Shown here: positions 27,195 to 35,611 of the stretch, piece after piece
How positions within the stretch are numbered: position 1 is the first letter of the stretch
Layout: each line of letters opens with the position of its first letter
Source: Rhodococcus sp. ABRD24
GTDB taxonomy: Bacteria; Actinomycetota; Actinomycetes; Mycobacteriales; Mycobacteriaceae
Length of the DNA stretch: 64,000 nucleotides
Reading direction: 5' to 3'
Assembly (NCBI RefSeq): GCF_004328705.1
Contig: NZ_CP035319.1
Location: 1,736,001-1,800,000 of the forward strand
Position numbers and translations under genes: made by a program
The notes under the pieces: generated by a model
What the model saw: only the letters and a program-made list of their open reading frames with translations
The model's database searches: none
Told to the model about the DNA's origin: nothing

Positions 27195-27235
27195 CCCCAC
27201 CTTCTTCGGCCAGGGAGGCCGACGGGCGGCGGGAG

Positions 27236-27847
27236 TCAGCGCACCGACGCGAAGACTCCTCGCCCACCGTCCCATTCACCGGACAAGACGGGTCCGTCCG
27301 GTTCGACCTCGACCGGACGGTGATGCACCACGACAGTGATCCCACCGGCACTGATCACAGTGTCGGTACCATCCGCGACCGCACGGACATCACCGACCGT
27401 GGGCGCCTCGACACCGGTCACGCCACTGCCCGAGGCGTAAGCGGTGTTGTCGATCAGCCTCGGCTCGGCGCCGTCGATATGGACGTACTGCTCGGCCTCA
27501 CGGCCGCCCCCGTAGATCGTCGCAAGCAGTTGCTGCACGTAGACGGGGTCGGTCGTGGCGTCGTAGACGTAGCGGTGTCCGAGCACCGAGTGCTCCATCT
27601 CGCCCGCCAACCGTGCGCCCGCGAGCGGTGCCGATCGGTAGGTCAGCGGCACTTGGTAGATCGCACCGTCGGTGTCGCGCACCAGGTGGGCCTCGATACC
27701 GACTTCACCGGCGGGATCGTCGAACCGGTACGCGCCGACCGGCGTGAGCGTGGGCGTTCCGCCCGGATAGTAGGGCGCCGACGGCATCCAGGCCGAGATC
27801 AGTTCGGGCTTGGTGGGCGAGAGCTGGGCGGCATACAGAAGGGCCAT
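27236..27847 (-). CDS. Maltokinase N-terminal cap-like domain protein
   Basis: The 203-residue protein opens with LLYAAQLSPTKPELISAWMP and contains GAYRFDDPAGEVGIEAHLVRD, like the cap domain found alone or on maltokinases in actinobacteria (CG0192-type proteins). It has no kinase catalytic part and no known activity. It is the last gene of the minus-strand demethylase operon, 63 bases after the DUF3445 gene. A role in amine metabolism is not evident, so the link may be only positional. Confidence 0.65.
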   Translation of the reverse strand: MALLYAAQLSPTKPELISAWMPSAPYYPGGTPTLTPVGAYRFDDPAGEVGIEAHLVRDTDGAIYQVPLTYRSAPLAGARLAGEMEHSVLGHRYVYDATTDPVYVQQLLATIYGGGREAEQYVHIDGAEPRLIDNTAYASGSGVTGVEAPTVGDVRAVADGTDTVISAGGITVVVHHRPVEVEPDGPVLSGEWDGGRGVFASVR

Positions 27848-27910
27848 GTCGCCGATCGTAATCGCCGCCCCCCTCCGGAATGGTCCATTCGTCCGCGCAG
27901 CGCGGCCCCG

Positions 27911-28906
27911 TCAGCTCCCGGACCGGGTGCGGCAGTCGGCCAGCCAGTCGATGCCGGGCTGCCGGATCCGCGTGATGCCCTTGTACTCGGCCATATCGTC
28001 GGGCAGTTCGGAGAGGACGGAGTGCAGACGCTGTGCCCATGCGGGTACCAGCGCGATGTCGGTGAACGGCAGCATATGGGTGCGGACCAGGAACATGATC
28101 GCGCCCGAGGCGCCGAGTCGGATCAGGTGCTGGACCTCCACTCGCAGGTGCAGCCGCTCCCCCACCTCGGCAAGTGGACCGTCCGCGAGCGTCCGCCGGT
28201 CCCTGCCCCACTCCGGGTACGTCTCGGTGGAGGTGTCGAGCCGGCCATCCACGGTGAGGGTCCAGTTGGTGCGCCGAAACTGCTGCCCCGACTCGAGCCG
28301 CATCAGGAAGCTCTGCGCTCGCGTAATCACGCCCTCGGTGTGGATCCGCGGGACCGGGCCGTGGATCTGCAGGAAGCTCATCCCGACGTCGAACCGCAGC
28401 GACCAGTCGGCCGCGAACGTCACCAGTCCCGCGTCACCCCACAGCTGACCCTCCCGCTGGTCCAGCAGCACGACGTCCTCCTGGATCTGCCGGCCGATGA
28501 ACCGCAGCGGCGGCTCCGGCAGCGTCGCACGTTCCCCGTGCACGAACGCCTGCTCGAGGTCGAGGGCGTGGTTGGTCCACCGCCAGAGCCCTCCGTCACG
28601 CTCGAGCGACATCGTCCTCGGATACGACGCCGACAGCGAGCGCATGATCGCGAGCATTGCATCCCATTGCGCGATCTCCATGTGCGGCAACGCCTGGAAC
28701 CGGGTGGGATCCGCAGCCAGGATGCGGTCGCGTTCGGCGAGCTCGGTCAGATAGCGCTCGTCGACGTCGACGACGTGCTCGCCCCAGCCACCCGCTGCGG
28801 TGACCACCCGGCCACCGGCGGGTTCGACATTGGTGCTGTAGCGGTAGGTGTCGTGGGCGAACGGGAACGGGAAGGTGGCCACCCGGGAATCCGTTGCAGT
28901 ACTCAC
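27911..28906 (-). CDS. DUF3445 heme-dependent oxidative N-demethylase-type subunit
   Basis: This 331-residue protein matches the DUF3445 family, whose studied member is a heme-dependent oxidative N-demethylase acting on dimethylamine-type substrates. Visible hallmarks include WGEHVVDVDERYL and RLESGQQFRRTNWTLTVDG. GTG at 28906 overlaps the reductase stop by four bases. With the reductase and small subunit it would release formaldehyde from a secondary or tertiary methylamine and leave a less methylated amine. The exact amine is inferred, with dimethylamine the favourite because gmaS and mgs genes are next door. Confidence 0.82.
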   Translation of the reverse strand: MSTATDSRVATFPFPFAHDTYRYSTNVEPAGGRVVTAAGGWGEHVVDVDERYLTELAERDRILAADPTRFQALPHMEIAQWDAMLAIMRSLSASYPRTMSLERDGGLWRWTNHALDLEQAFVHGERATLPEPPLRFIGRQIQEDVVLLDQREGQLWGDAGLVTFAADWSLRFDVGMSFLQIHGPVPRIHTEGVITRAQSFLMRLESGQQFRRTNWTLTVDGRLDTSTETYPEWGRDRRTLADGPLAEVGERLHLRVEVQHLIRLGASGAIMFLVRTHMLPFTDIALVPAWAQRLHSVLSELPDDMAEYKGITRIRQPGIDWLADCRTRSGS

Positions 28907-29844
28907 AGTTCCAGCTCCAATCGCGGGCCTTCGGCACGGGACACGCACGGCATCACACAGTCACCCGCGGCCTTCTCGTCCTCGGTCAGATACAGATCAC
29001 GGTGCGCGACGGCACCTGCGGCAACCGGAACACGGCATTCGCCGCACACACCCTGACGGCACAGGTTCGGCACCGCCACGCCGTGCTGCTCCAGCGCATC
29101 GAGCAGGCTCGTCCCGGACGGCACCTCGACGTCGGCACCCGTGCTCCGCAATCGAACGGTGAACGCTGTTCCCGGTTCCAGGGCAGCGATCCCGAAGTGC
29201 TCGTGGTGGATTCGCTGGGGTGGCCAACCCGCGGCCCGCGCACGATCGTGCACTTCGTCAATCAGCGGCGCGGGACCGCACGTGTACAGGTGAGTGCCGA
29301 GCGGGCGGTCGAGCAGAGCCGGTGCCAGCGTCGACCACAACTCGCTCGAGCCCCGGTACGTCTGCAAACTGTTGCCGCACAGATTGATCAGGTCGTCCAA
29401 GTGCGGCCCGTCACCGCCCCGGAACACGTAGTGCACCTCGAACGATCGCCCCCAACGCACGGCCGCCCGGGCGTGCGACAGAATGGGCGTGACCCCGATC
29501 CCGCCCGCGACCAGCACATGGTGCCTGGCGGTCGACACCGGCGCGAAAGCGCTGCGCGGGCGGCTCACCTCGACGCTGTCGCCGAGGCTCAGCGCGTGGA
29601 TCCACCGCGAACCACCGCGTCCGGTGTCGTCACGGCGAACCGAGAGCGCGTACGAATCGGGCTCCACTCCGGATCCCGTGAGCGAGTAAGCATTTCGACG
29701 TGGAAGTCCGTCCGGACCGACCCCACACTCGAGGACGACATGACTACCGGGAGCGTACGCCGGCAAAGCCGCGCCGCCGGGATCGACGAGACGCAGGTGC
29801 CGGACGTCGTCGGTGAGGTCGGAGAGCGAGCCGACAACAAGCAT
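28903..29844 (-). CDS. PDR-type oxidoreductase (flavin + 2Fe-2S), demethylase partner
   Basis: The 313-residue electron-transfer protein has a flavin domain (NAYSLTGSG), a nucleotide-binding stretch (AGGIGVTPILSHARAAVR), and a C-terminal ferredoxin (CRQGVCGEC, distal Cys in MPCVSR). It feeds electrons from NAD(P)H to the heme demethylase encoded immediately downstream. ATG at 29844 lies just after the upstream stop, and its own stop overlaps the DUF3445 start. Tight packing marks one operon. It resembles, but is separate from, the Rieske reductase at 16468-17433. Confidence 0.88.
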   Translation of the reverse strand: MLVVGSLSDLTDDVRHLRLVDPGGAALPAYAPGSHVVLECGVGPDGLPRRNAYSLTGSGVEPDSYALSVRRDDTGRGGSRWIHALSLGDSVEVSRPRSAFAPVSTARHHVLVAGGIGVTPILSHARAAVRWGRSFEVHYVFRGGDGPHLDDLINLCGNSLQTYRGSSELWSTLAPALLDRPLGTHLYTCGPAPLIDEVHDRARAAGWPPQRIHHEHFGIAALEPGTAFTVRLRSTGADVEVPSGTSLLDALEQHGVAVPNLCRQGVCGECRVPVAAGAVAHRDLYLTEDEKAAGDCVMPCVSRAEGPRLELEL

Positions 29845-29846
29845 CG

Positions 29847-30365
29847 TCAAGGGCGTTCCTCCGCATCGCACATGTATCCGAGATAGGCGCCGTGACGGCG
29901 TGAGAGATGGTGGTAGACGACCAGGGTGACGCCGCAGGTAGGGCAGGTACTGCGGCCTCCCACCGCAGTGTCCGTGATGTGCATCTGATGGCAGTGCGCG
30001 CAGTACACTCGGCGCGAGTCGGTGCCGACCACGTCGGAGAGGATCTCCTGATCCAGCGCCCCTGCGGCGACGGCCAGCGCCCGTGCCTGCAACACCGTCA
30101 CCTCGTCACCGACCAGGACCAGACGCCATCCGACGCGGGCCGCAGCCAACTCGCGCCCCAGTACGGCCTCGGCACCGGCCGTGAACCCCGGCGGCATCCG
30201 CAGCCAGCTGACGCGACGCCCCCCGAAGCCCGCGACGAGCGCCCGCGCCCGCGGCTCGGCTGCTCTGCCGAACGACAGCACGGTGACGCTGCGTCCGCCG
30301 TCGGCGAGCGTCCGCGCCTCCACGTCCCACCGAGGCACACTGGTGGTCTCCATGCATACGCTCAC
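29847..30365 (-). CDS. DmmA-type dimethylamine monooxygenase small subunit with zinc-ribbon-like motif
   Basis: The 172-residue protein has an N-terminal alpha/beta part (LVAGFGGRRVSWLRMPPGF, a GDEV-type sheet). Its C-terminal metal-binding-like segment CAHCHQMHI...CPTCG is followed by SRRHGAYLGYM. It recalls the small DmmA-family subunit that accompanies the DUF3445 oxygenase. GGAGG lies five bases before the GTG at 30365. It is the second gene of the minus operon, after the cupin. Its precise role in the complex is not established from sequence. Confidence 0.65.
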   Translation of the reverse strand: MSVCMETTSVPRWDVEARTLADGGRSVTVLSFGRAAEPRARALVAGFGGRRVSWLRMPPGFTAGAEAVLGRELAAARVGWRLVLVGDEVTVLQARALAVAAGALDQEILSDVVGTDSRRVYCAHCHQMHITDTAVGGRSTCPTCGVTLVVYHHLSRRHGAYLGYMCDAEERP

Positions 30366-30373
30366 GTCGCCTC

Positions 30374-30751
30374 CTACGGCGCGAACGACCGCAGGCCGAC
30401 GTAGAACGCCAGCGCCCGATCGGGAGTGGTGAAACGGATCCGCGAACCGGCGGGGAAGAAGATCGCATCACGCGGCCCGGCCACCTCCACCTGGCCGGTG
30501 TCGAGGTTCTCGAGCCGGAACCGGCCGTCGAGTACCACTTTCATCTCGTCGTACTCGTAGACATAGTCGAGCGGCGCGTCGGTGTGGAACAGCTCGAAAT
30601 AGCCGGCGGCCATCGGCGACCCGTCGGGATTGGGATAGACGTCGGCGATATACCCCTCGGTACCGGGGAACTCGGCCTGGGACATCTGCGGCAGCGACTT
30701 CCAGAAGTCCGGGCTGACCCGGAACGCGGGCGTGGTGGCGGTGTCGGACAT
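30374..30751 (-). CDS. Cupin-domain protein heading the demethylase operon
   Basis: The 125-residue single-domain cupin has typical beta strands and the pattern FELFHTDAPLDYVYEYDEMKVVLDGRFRL, then AIFFPAGSRIRF. Some of these residues may bind a metal or small molecule. It is the first gene of the minus-strand operon for amine demethylation and ends nine bases before the next start. EutQ-like cupins occur in amine and ethanolamine operons. A role in handling substrate or sensing is a guess. Confidence 0.7.
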   Translation of the reverse strand: MSDTATTPAFRVSPDFWKSLPQMSQAEFPGTEGYIADVYPNPDGSPMAAGYFELFHTDAPLDYVYEYDEMKVVLDGRFRLENLDTGQVEVAGPRDAIFFPAGSRIRFTTPDRALAFYVGLRSFAP

Positions 30752-31053
30752 GTCTGCTCCTCGTGATGTAGCGAAAGGAAGGCGATGCGGCGACGAATCA
30801 AGCGACGGTCGCTGACGTGAAACGAACAGTAATGAGGTGAAACCCGCAGGTGATTACGCCACGGTTAACCCTTGTAAACGAATCATCTTTCACGGCAACA
30901 GGTCCCGGTCAGCGCCCTCCCGACACCGCCCCTGCGCGGCCGTCACGACAACCTCACCCGCCCGTAACGCGACCGTCATCGACTCCGTGTTTCCTCATAT
31001 GCGACATCGATTCCCCTAGTGAAACAACTTGTCGCCGAATCCGAGGAGTACAC
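30752..31053. promoter_or_regulatory. Divergent promoter region between demethylase and gmaS operons
   Basis: This 302-base gap separates two divergent amine operons and should contain both promoters and operators. GTGAAAC occurs twice (near 30820 and 30840) and a GTTAAC...GTAAAC stretch lies near 30865. GAGGAG precedes the gmaS ATG. No gene is seen. Control by the XRE-cupin regulator downstream is plausible. Confidence 0.5.
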
Positions 31054-32427
31054 ATGGCGCTCGACCCCGCCGATCTCACCGTGATGCGCATTCCGGCCGC
31101 CGTGACGCCGAACGCCCCCGAGCACCGCGACCTCGCTGCGCTCGCTCGGGCCACCGGCACCCGGTTCATCCTCGCGGTGTTCACCAACCTCGCCGGCAAA
31201 CCGTGCGCCAAACTCGTTCCGGTCGAGGCAGCAGACGAGCTCCAGCAAGACGGCGTCGGATTCGCCGGGTACGCCGCCGGTGCGATGGGCCAGGTTCCGA
31301 AGGATCCCGACCTGGTGGCCATACCCGATCTCGCCTCATTCACCCCGATCCCGTTCGTGCGTCCCGGACTTGCGCTGGTGCACTGCGACCCGCACGTCGA
31401 GGGCGAACCCTGGCCGTTCGCGCCGCGGGTGATACTTCGAAAGGTGCTCGCGCAAGCCACCGAACTGGGCCTGGAAGTGAAGGTGGGCACCGAAATCGAG
31501 TACTTCCTCGTCGCCCGCGACGAGCACGGGACACTGCGCACCGCCGACGCCCTCGACACGTCCCGGCGCCCCTGCTACGACGCCCGCGATGTCACCCGAA
31601 TGTACGAGCACCTCACCGCGATCTCGGCAGCGATGAACGAACTCGGCTGGGGTAACTACGCCAACGACCACGAGGACGGCAACGGCCAGTTCGAACAGAA
31701 CTTCCAGTACGCCGACGCCCTCACCACCGCGGACCGGGTGATGACGCTGCGCTATCTCATCTCCGTCCTCGCCGAACAGCGCGGTATGACCGCAACGTTC
31801 ATGCCGAAGCCTTTCGCCGACCGGACCGGCAGCGGTATGCACATGCACCTGTCGCTGTGGCGGGGCGACCAACCGGTGTTCCCCGACGCGGCCGACCCGC
31901 GCGGTCTGGGACTGTCGGCCACGGCGTACTCGTTCATCGGCGGCATCCTCGAACACGCCGGCGCCCTGCAGGGGGTCCTCGCACCGACCGTCAACTCCTA
32001 CAAGCGAACCGGGGCGATCTCGACGAGCAGCGGGGCGACGTGGTCGCCGCGCCGGCCCACGTACGGTGGCAATGACCGCACCCACTACCTGCGCGTGCCC
32101 GACGCCAACCGCGTGGAACTGCGCGGCGGCGACGGCTCCGCCAACCCGTATCTGGCGTCGGCCGCGACGATCGCGGCCGGCCTCGACGGTGTTCGACGCG
32201 GTACCGACCCCGGTGCACCCGGCGGCGGCGTGTGCCCCGACGATCTGCCCATGACGCTGCTACACGCGATGGATGCGCTCGCGAAGGACGCGGTCGTCAC
32301 CGGCGCCCTCGACGCGGCGGGCACCGGCGTCGCCGACTACTTCGCCGCTCTCAAGCGTGAGGAGTTCTTCGACTGGCACAACACGGTGACGCCGTGGGAG
32401 TTGGACACCTACCTCACGGCGTTCTGA
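31054..32427 (+). CDS. gmaS: Gamma-glutamylmethylamide synthetase-type glutamine synthetase homologue
   Basis: This 457-residue GS-superfamily ligase has the ATP-binding/catalytic motifs GTEIEYFL, NDHEDGNGQFEQNF, RTGSGMHMHLSLW and PTVNSYKR. Family comparison and the mgsABC-like genes immediately downstream fit gamma-glutamylmethylamide synthetase, which ligates methylamine to glutamate with ATP. GAGGAG precedes the ATG at 31054, and the open frame continuing upstream has no ribosome site. Other amines could be substrates. This is the first gene of a four-gene plus-strand operon. Confidence 0.8.
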   Translation: MALDPADLTVMRIPAAVTPNAPEHRDLAALARATGTRFILAVFTNLAGKPCAKLVPVEAADELQQDGVGFAGYAAGAMGQVPKDPDLVAIPDLASFTPIPFVRPGLALVHCDPHVEGEPWPFAPRVILRKVLAQATELGLEVKVGTEIEYFLVARDEHGTLRTADALDTSRRPCYDARDVTRMYEHLTAISAAMNELGWGNYANDHEDGNGQFEQNFQYADALTTADRVMTLRYLISVLAEQRGMTATFMPKPFADRTGSGMHMHLSLWRGDQPVFPDAADPRGLGLSATAYSFIGGILEHAGALQGVLAPTVNSYKRTGAISTSSGATWSPRRPTYGGNDRTHYLRVPDANRVELRGGDGSANPYLASAATIAAGLDGVRRGTDPGAPGGGVCPDDLPMTLLHAMDALAKDAVVTGALDAAGTGVADYFAALKREEFFDWHNTVTPWELDTYLTAF

Positions 32428-32457
32428 CGTTCACAGGAAACCCAAGGGAGACAACAT

Positions 32458-33354
32458 ATGTGCGGAATCGTCGGGCTCCATCTGAGAGAGCCCTCGCTGC
32501 ACCCGAGGCTCGGCGAGCTGCTCACGGGAATGCTGGGCCAGATGGTGGACCGCGGACCGGACTCGGCGGGCATGGCCATCTACGGTGACCCCACCTGGTC
32601 GCCGCCCGGGCACTCGACCGTCACACTGCTCGACGCCGATACCGACGCGGAGGCGCTTGCCGCGACGGTCGGGATCGCGCTCGGCACCGCCGTCGTCGGC
32701 ATCGACGCCGGACCGAACACCGTCCTGCACGGGGCAGTTCCGGCATCGGCCCTGGCCGACGCGGCACTCGGTGCGGCCCCCGGTGCCATCCTCATCGGGT
32801 TCGGCGACGACGTTACCGTCCTCAAGGGCATGGGCGATCCCGTCGACCTCGCGCACCGGTTCGGACTGCCCGCCGCCTCCGGCTGGCAGGGCGTCGCGCA
32901 TACCCGCATGGCCACCGAATCCGCGGTCACCGCGGCGGGTTCGCACCCGTTCGCAGTCGGCCCCGACCAGTGCCTGGTGCACAACGGGTCGTTCTCGAAC
33001 CACCTGAGCGTCAAGCGGCAACTCGAGGCCGACGGCGTCGCCTTCGACAGCGAGAACGACACCGAGGTGGGCGCCCGATTCGTCGCGAAGCAACTCGCCG
33101 AGGGCGTCGACCTGGAGAAGGCGTTGCGCATGCTCGGAGAGCGGTTCGACGGCTTCTACACGCTGCTTGTCTCCACGCAGGACTCGTTCGCGGTGGTGCG
33201 CGACCCGATCGCGTGCAAGCCCGCGATCATCGCCGAACACGTCGACTACGTCGCGATGGCATCCGAGTACCGCGCCCTCGCCGGGCTGCCCGGCATCGAG
33301 GGCGCCCGCATCTTCGAACCCGAGCCGGAAGAGGTTTACGTATGGCACCGCTGA
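32458..33354 (+). CDS. mgsA: N-methylglutamate synthase-type glutamine amidotransferase subunit
   Basis: The 298-residue class II (Ntn) glutamine amidotransferase begins MCGIVG, with the nucleophilic Cys2 exposed after Met removal. It shows VDRGPDSAG and CLVHNGSFSNH, as in GltB/PurF-type domains. In N-methylglutamate synthase this subunit works with the MgsB and MgsC domains to pass the methylamino group onto 2-oxoglutarate. Its end overlaps the mgsB-like start by 13 bases, indicating coupling. Usual length for the stand-alone subunit. Confidence 0.82.
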   Translation: MCGIVGLHLREPSLHPRLGELLTGMLGQMVDRGPDSAGMAIYGDPTWSPPGHSTVTLLDADTDAEALAATVGIALGTAVVGIDAGPNTVLHGAVPASALADAALGAAPGAILIGFGDDVTVLKGMGDPVDLAHRFGLPAASGWQGVAHTRMATESAVTAAGSHPFAVGPDQCLVHNGSFSNHLSVKRQLEADGVAFDSENDTEVGARFVAKQLAEGVDLEKALRMLGERFDGFYTLLVSTQDSFAVVRDPIACKPAIIAEHVDYVAMASEYRALAGLPGIEGARIFEPEPEEVYVWHR

Positions 33355-34040
33355 CCGCCGCCCCGACCACCACGTACGACGTCTCGGATGTCGGCACCCG
33401 CGCCCTCAACGCGGCGCTGCAGGCCACCGCGGCCCCGGCGTCGGTCAGCGTCGTCGAACCGGCCGGTGCGCACGCCCTCGCGTGCGGCCTGAATGCACCT
33501 ATCGACGTGCGGATCGAGGGCCACGTCGGCTACTACGCGGCCGGCATGAACCAGCACGCGAGCGTGACGATCGACGGCAACGCCGGAGTCGGCGTCGCCG
33601 AGAACATGATGTCGGGCAGCGTCCGCGTCACCGGCGACGCGTCGCAGTCGGCGGGCGCCACCGCGCACGGCGGCCTGCTCGTCATCGAGGGCAACGCCGC
33701 CGCCCGGTGCGGCATCTCGATGAAGGGCGTGGACATCGTCGTCGGCGGCAGCATCGGCCACATGAGCGCGTTCATGGGTCAGGCCGGACGCCTCGTCGTG
33801 CTCGGCGACGCCGGTGAGGCCCTTGGTGATTCGCTGTACGAGGCCCGCATCTACGTGCGCGGCACCGTCGCCTCGCTCGGTGCGGACTGCATCAAGAAAG
33901 AGATACGCAACGAACACCTGACCGAACTGCGGGAACTGCTGGACGCCGCCGGGTTCGACGCCGACCCCACCGAGTTCACCCGCTACGGCTCGGCCCGCAA
34001 GCTCTACAACTTCCACGTCGACAACGCCTCGTCGTACTGA
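33342..34040 (+). CDS. mgsB: N-methylglutamate synthase-type GXGXG domain subunit
   Basis: The 232-residue protein is a stand-alone GXGXG (glutamate synthase C-terminal) beta-helix domain. It shows the repeats ITIDGNAGVGVAENM-like (33560-33610) and GDAGEALGDSLYEARIYVRGTVASLGADC. Such subunits sit beside the amidotransferase and FMN subunits in MgsABC/GlxBCD complexes. ATG at 33342 lies within the mgsA reading frame, with GAAGAGG upstream. Translation is likely coupled. Confidence 0.8.
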   Translation: MAPLTAAPTTTYDVSDVGTRALNAALQATAAPASVSVVEPAGAHALACGLNAPIDVRIEGHVGYYAAGMNQHASVTIDGNAGVGVAENMMSGSVRVTGDASQSAGATAHGGLLVIEGNAAARCGISMKGVDIVVGGSIGHMSAFMGQAGRLVVLGDAGEALGDSLYEARIYVRGTVASLGADCIKKEIRNEHLTELRELLDAAGFDADPTEFTRYGSARKLYNFHVDNASSY

Positions 34041-34064
34041 CGCGCGCCACTTCCAGGAGGCCCC

Positions 34065-35414
34065 ATGACCACGCACACCCCCGGTCTGCGCGAATCCGCG
34101 ACCTTCGACCGCGACGTCATCCACGAGATCCAGCGCGCCGCCGAGACCGGCATCTACGACATCCGCGGCTGGGGCGCCAAGCGCAAACTCCCGCACTTCG
34201 ACGATCTGCTGTTCCTGGGTGCGTCGATGTCCCGCTACCCGCTCGAGGGCTACCGCGAGCGCTGCGACACCGACGTCGTGCTCGGCGACCGGCACGCGAA
34301 GCACCCTCTGCACCTGGACATCCCGATCACTATCGCGGGCATGAGCTTCGGCGCGCTGTCCGGTCGGGCGAAGGAGTCCCTCGGCCGCGGCGCCAGCGAG
34401 GTCGGCACCTCGACCACCACCGGCGACGGCGGCATGACCGCCGAAGAACGCGGCCAGTCCAAGACCCTGGTGTACCAGTACCTGCCGTCGCGGTACGGCA
34501 TGAACCCCGACGACCTGCGCCAGGCCGACGCCATCGAGATCGTGCTGGGCCAGGGCGCCAAGCCGGGGGGCGGCGGAATGTTGCTGGGGCAGAAGATCAC
34601 CGACCGTGTCGCCGCAATGCGCACGTTGCCGATCGGCGTCGACCAGCGCAGCGCCTGCCGTCACCCCGACTGGACCGGTCCGGACGACCTCGCCATCAAG
34701 ATCATCGAACTGCGCGAGATCACCGGCTGGGAGAAGCCGATCTACGTCAAGGTCGGTGCCACCCGCACCTACTACGACGTCAAGCTCGCCGTCAAGGCCG
34801 GCGCCGACGTGATCGTCGTCGATGGCATGCAGGGCGGGACCGCCGCGACGCAAGACGTGTTCATCGAGCATGTCGGCATCCCCACGCTTGCCGCGATCCC
34901 GCAGGCGGTGCAGGCGCTGCAGGAGTTGGACGTCCATCGCGGCGGGGCGAGCGGAGCGACGGGGGGATCCGGCGGGGTGCAGCTGATCGTGTCCGGCGGC
35001 ATCCGCTCCGGCGCCGACGTCGCGAAGGCGATGGCGCTGGGCGCGGATGCCGTCGCGATCGGCACCGCCGCGCTGATCGCTCTGGGCGACAATCATCCCC
35101 GCTTCCAGAAGCAGTACGAGGCGCTCGGCTCGGCGGCCGGCTTCTACGACGACTTCCAGGCCGGACTGGACCCCGCGGGCATCACGACGCAGGACCCGGA
35201 GCTGCAGAAGAACTTCGACCCGATCGAGGGTGGACGCCGGCTCGCGAACTACCTGCGGGTGCTGACGATGGAGGCGCAGACCCTCGCCCGCGCATGCGGC
35301 AAGTCGCACCTGCGCAACCTCGAGCCGCAGGATCTGGTTGCCCTGACGGTCGAGGCGTCGGCGATGGCCCGGGTCCCGCTCGCCGGCACCGACTGGATCC
35401 CGGGGCGCCTCTGA
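34065..35414 (+). CDS. mgsC: N-methylglutamate synthase-type FMN/glutamate-synthase central domain subunit
   Basis: This 449-residue GltS-like FMN-binding protein shows KPIYVKVGATRTYYDVKLAVKAGADVIVVDG and GGIRSGADVAKAMALGADAVAIGTAAL. The GltS-type Cys-rich 3Fe-4S motif is not visible: the corresponding place reads FYDDFQAGLDPAGITTQDP. A Gly/Ser-rich insert (GGASGATGGSGG, 34941-34977) splits the usual ELD...VQLIVSGG join. AGGAGG precedes the ATG. With mgsA and mgsB it would form N-methylglutamate synthase. Confidence 0.8.
   Translation: MTTHTPGLRESATFDRDVIHEIQRAAETGIYDIRGWGAKRKLPHFDDLLFLGASMSRYPLEGYRERCDTDVVLGDRHAKHPLHLDIPITIAGMSFGALSGRAKESLGRGASEVGTSTTTGDGGMTAEERGQSKTLVYQYLPSRYGMNPDDLRQADAIEIVLGQGAKPGGGGMLLGQKITDRVAAMRTLPIGVDQRSACRHPDWTGPDDLAIKIIELREITGWEKPIYVKVGATRTYYDVKLAVKAGADVIVVDGMQGGTAATQDVFIEHVGIPTLAAIPQAVQALQELDVHRGGASGATGGSGGVQLIVSGGIRSGADVAKAMALGADAVAIGTAALIALGDNHPRFQKQYEALGSAAGFYDDFQAGLDPAGITTQDPELQKNFDPIEGGRRLANYLRVLTMEAQTLARACGKSHLRNLEPQDLVALTVEASAMARVPLAGTDWIPGRL
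34941..34977 (+). repeat. In-frame Gly-rich GC insert (GGCGAGCGGAGCGACGG) inside mgsC
   Basis: The sequence around GGGGCGAGCGGAGCGACGGG encodes GGASGATGGSGG between the otherwise adjacent ELDVHR and VQLIVSGG motifs of the FMN subunit. GCGAGCGGAGCGAC resembles small dispersed GC-rich elements common in Rhodococcus-type genomes. It keeps the frame and adds a flexible loop. Recent insertion is inferred; only this copy was recognised. Confidence 0.5.
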
Positions 35415-35437
35415 GATTGCCACCGCGGCATGGCGTC

Positions 35438-35504
35438 GCACCGCTTCTGACGGGATCACACCGCGCCTGCCGAGACAGCACCGCTTCTGACGGGATCACA
35501 CCGC
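35438..35504. repeat. Two exact 27-bp direct repeats downstream of mgsC
   Basis: A 27-base unit containing CACCGCTTCTGACGGGATCA occurs at 35438-35464 and again at 35478-35504, separated by 13 bases. A partial inverted copy (GGGATCCCGTCAG) follows at 35525-35537, so the second copy can form a hairpin with it. It lies between mgsC and the XRE regulator. It may be an operator array, a terminator, or a remnant of an inserted element. Confidence 0.75.
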
Positions 35505-35570
35505 AAATCGTGCCGAACGACTGTGGGATCCCGTCAGCCCCTGTGCGACGCGAACCGGCGCCGGTTCCAC

Positions 35571-35597
35571 GCCCCGTCCACTGACAGTGGACGGGGC
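35571..35597. promoter_or_regulatory. 27-bp perfect palindrome overlapping the XRE gene promoter
   Basis: Arms GCCCCGTCCACTG and CAGTGGACGGGGC flank one central A. TACTGT at 35600-35605 is a good -10 hexamer, with the ATG at 35612 about where +1 would fall, so the gene looks leaderless. The palindrome then covers the -35 region. This layout fits an autoregulatory operator of the XRE-cupin protein. A structural hairpin role is less likely this close to the start. Confidence 0.7.
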
Positions 35598-35611
35598 GCT
35601 ACTGTGGGGCA

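Noticed and set aside
30860..30900. GlnR-like pairs (GTTAAC...GTAAAC) upstream of gmaS, and similar half-sites at 37800-37900
   Set aside because: Spacing and bases deviate from the GTnAC-N6-GAAAC pattern, so the match is too weak to call.
33336..35459. A 707-codon open frame on the minus strand opposite mgsB/mgsC
   Set aside because: It is a GC-driven antisense shadow of the FMN and GXGXG subunits; its translation matches no family.
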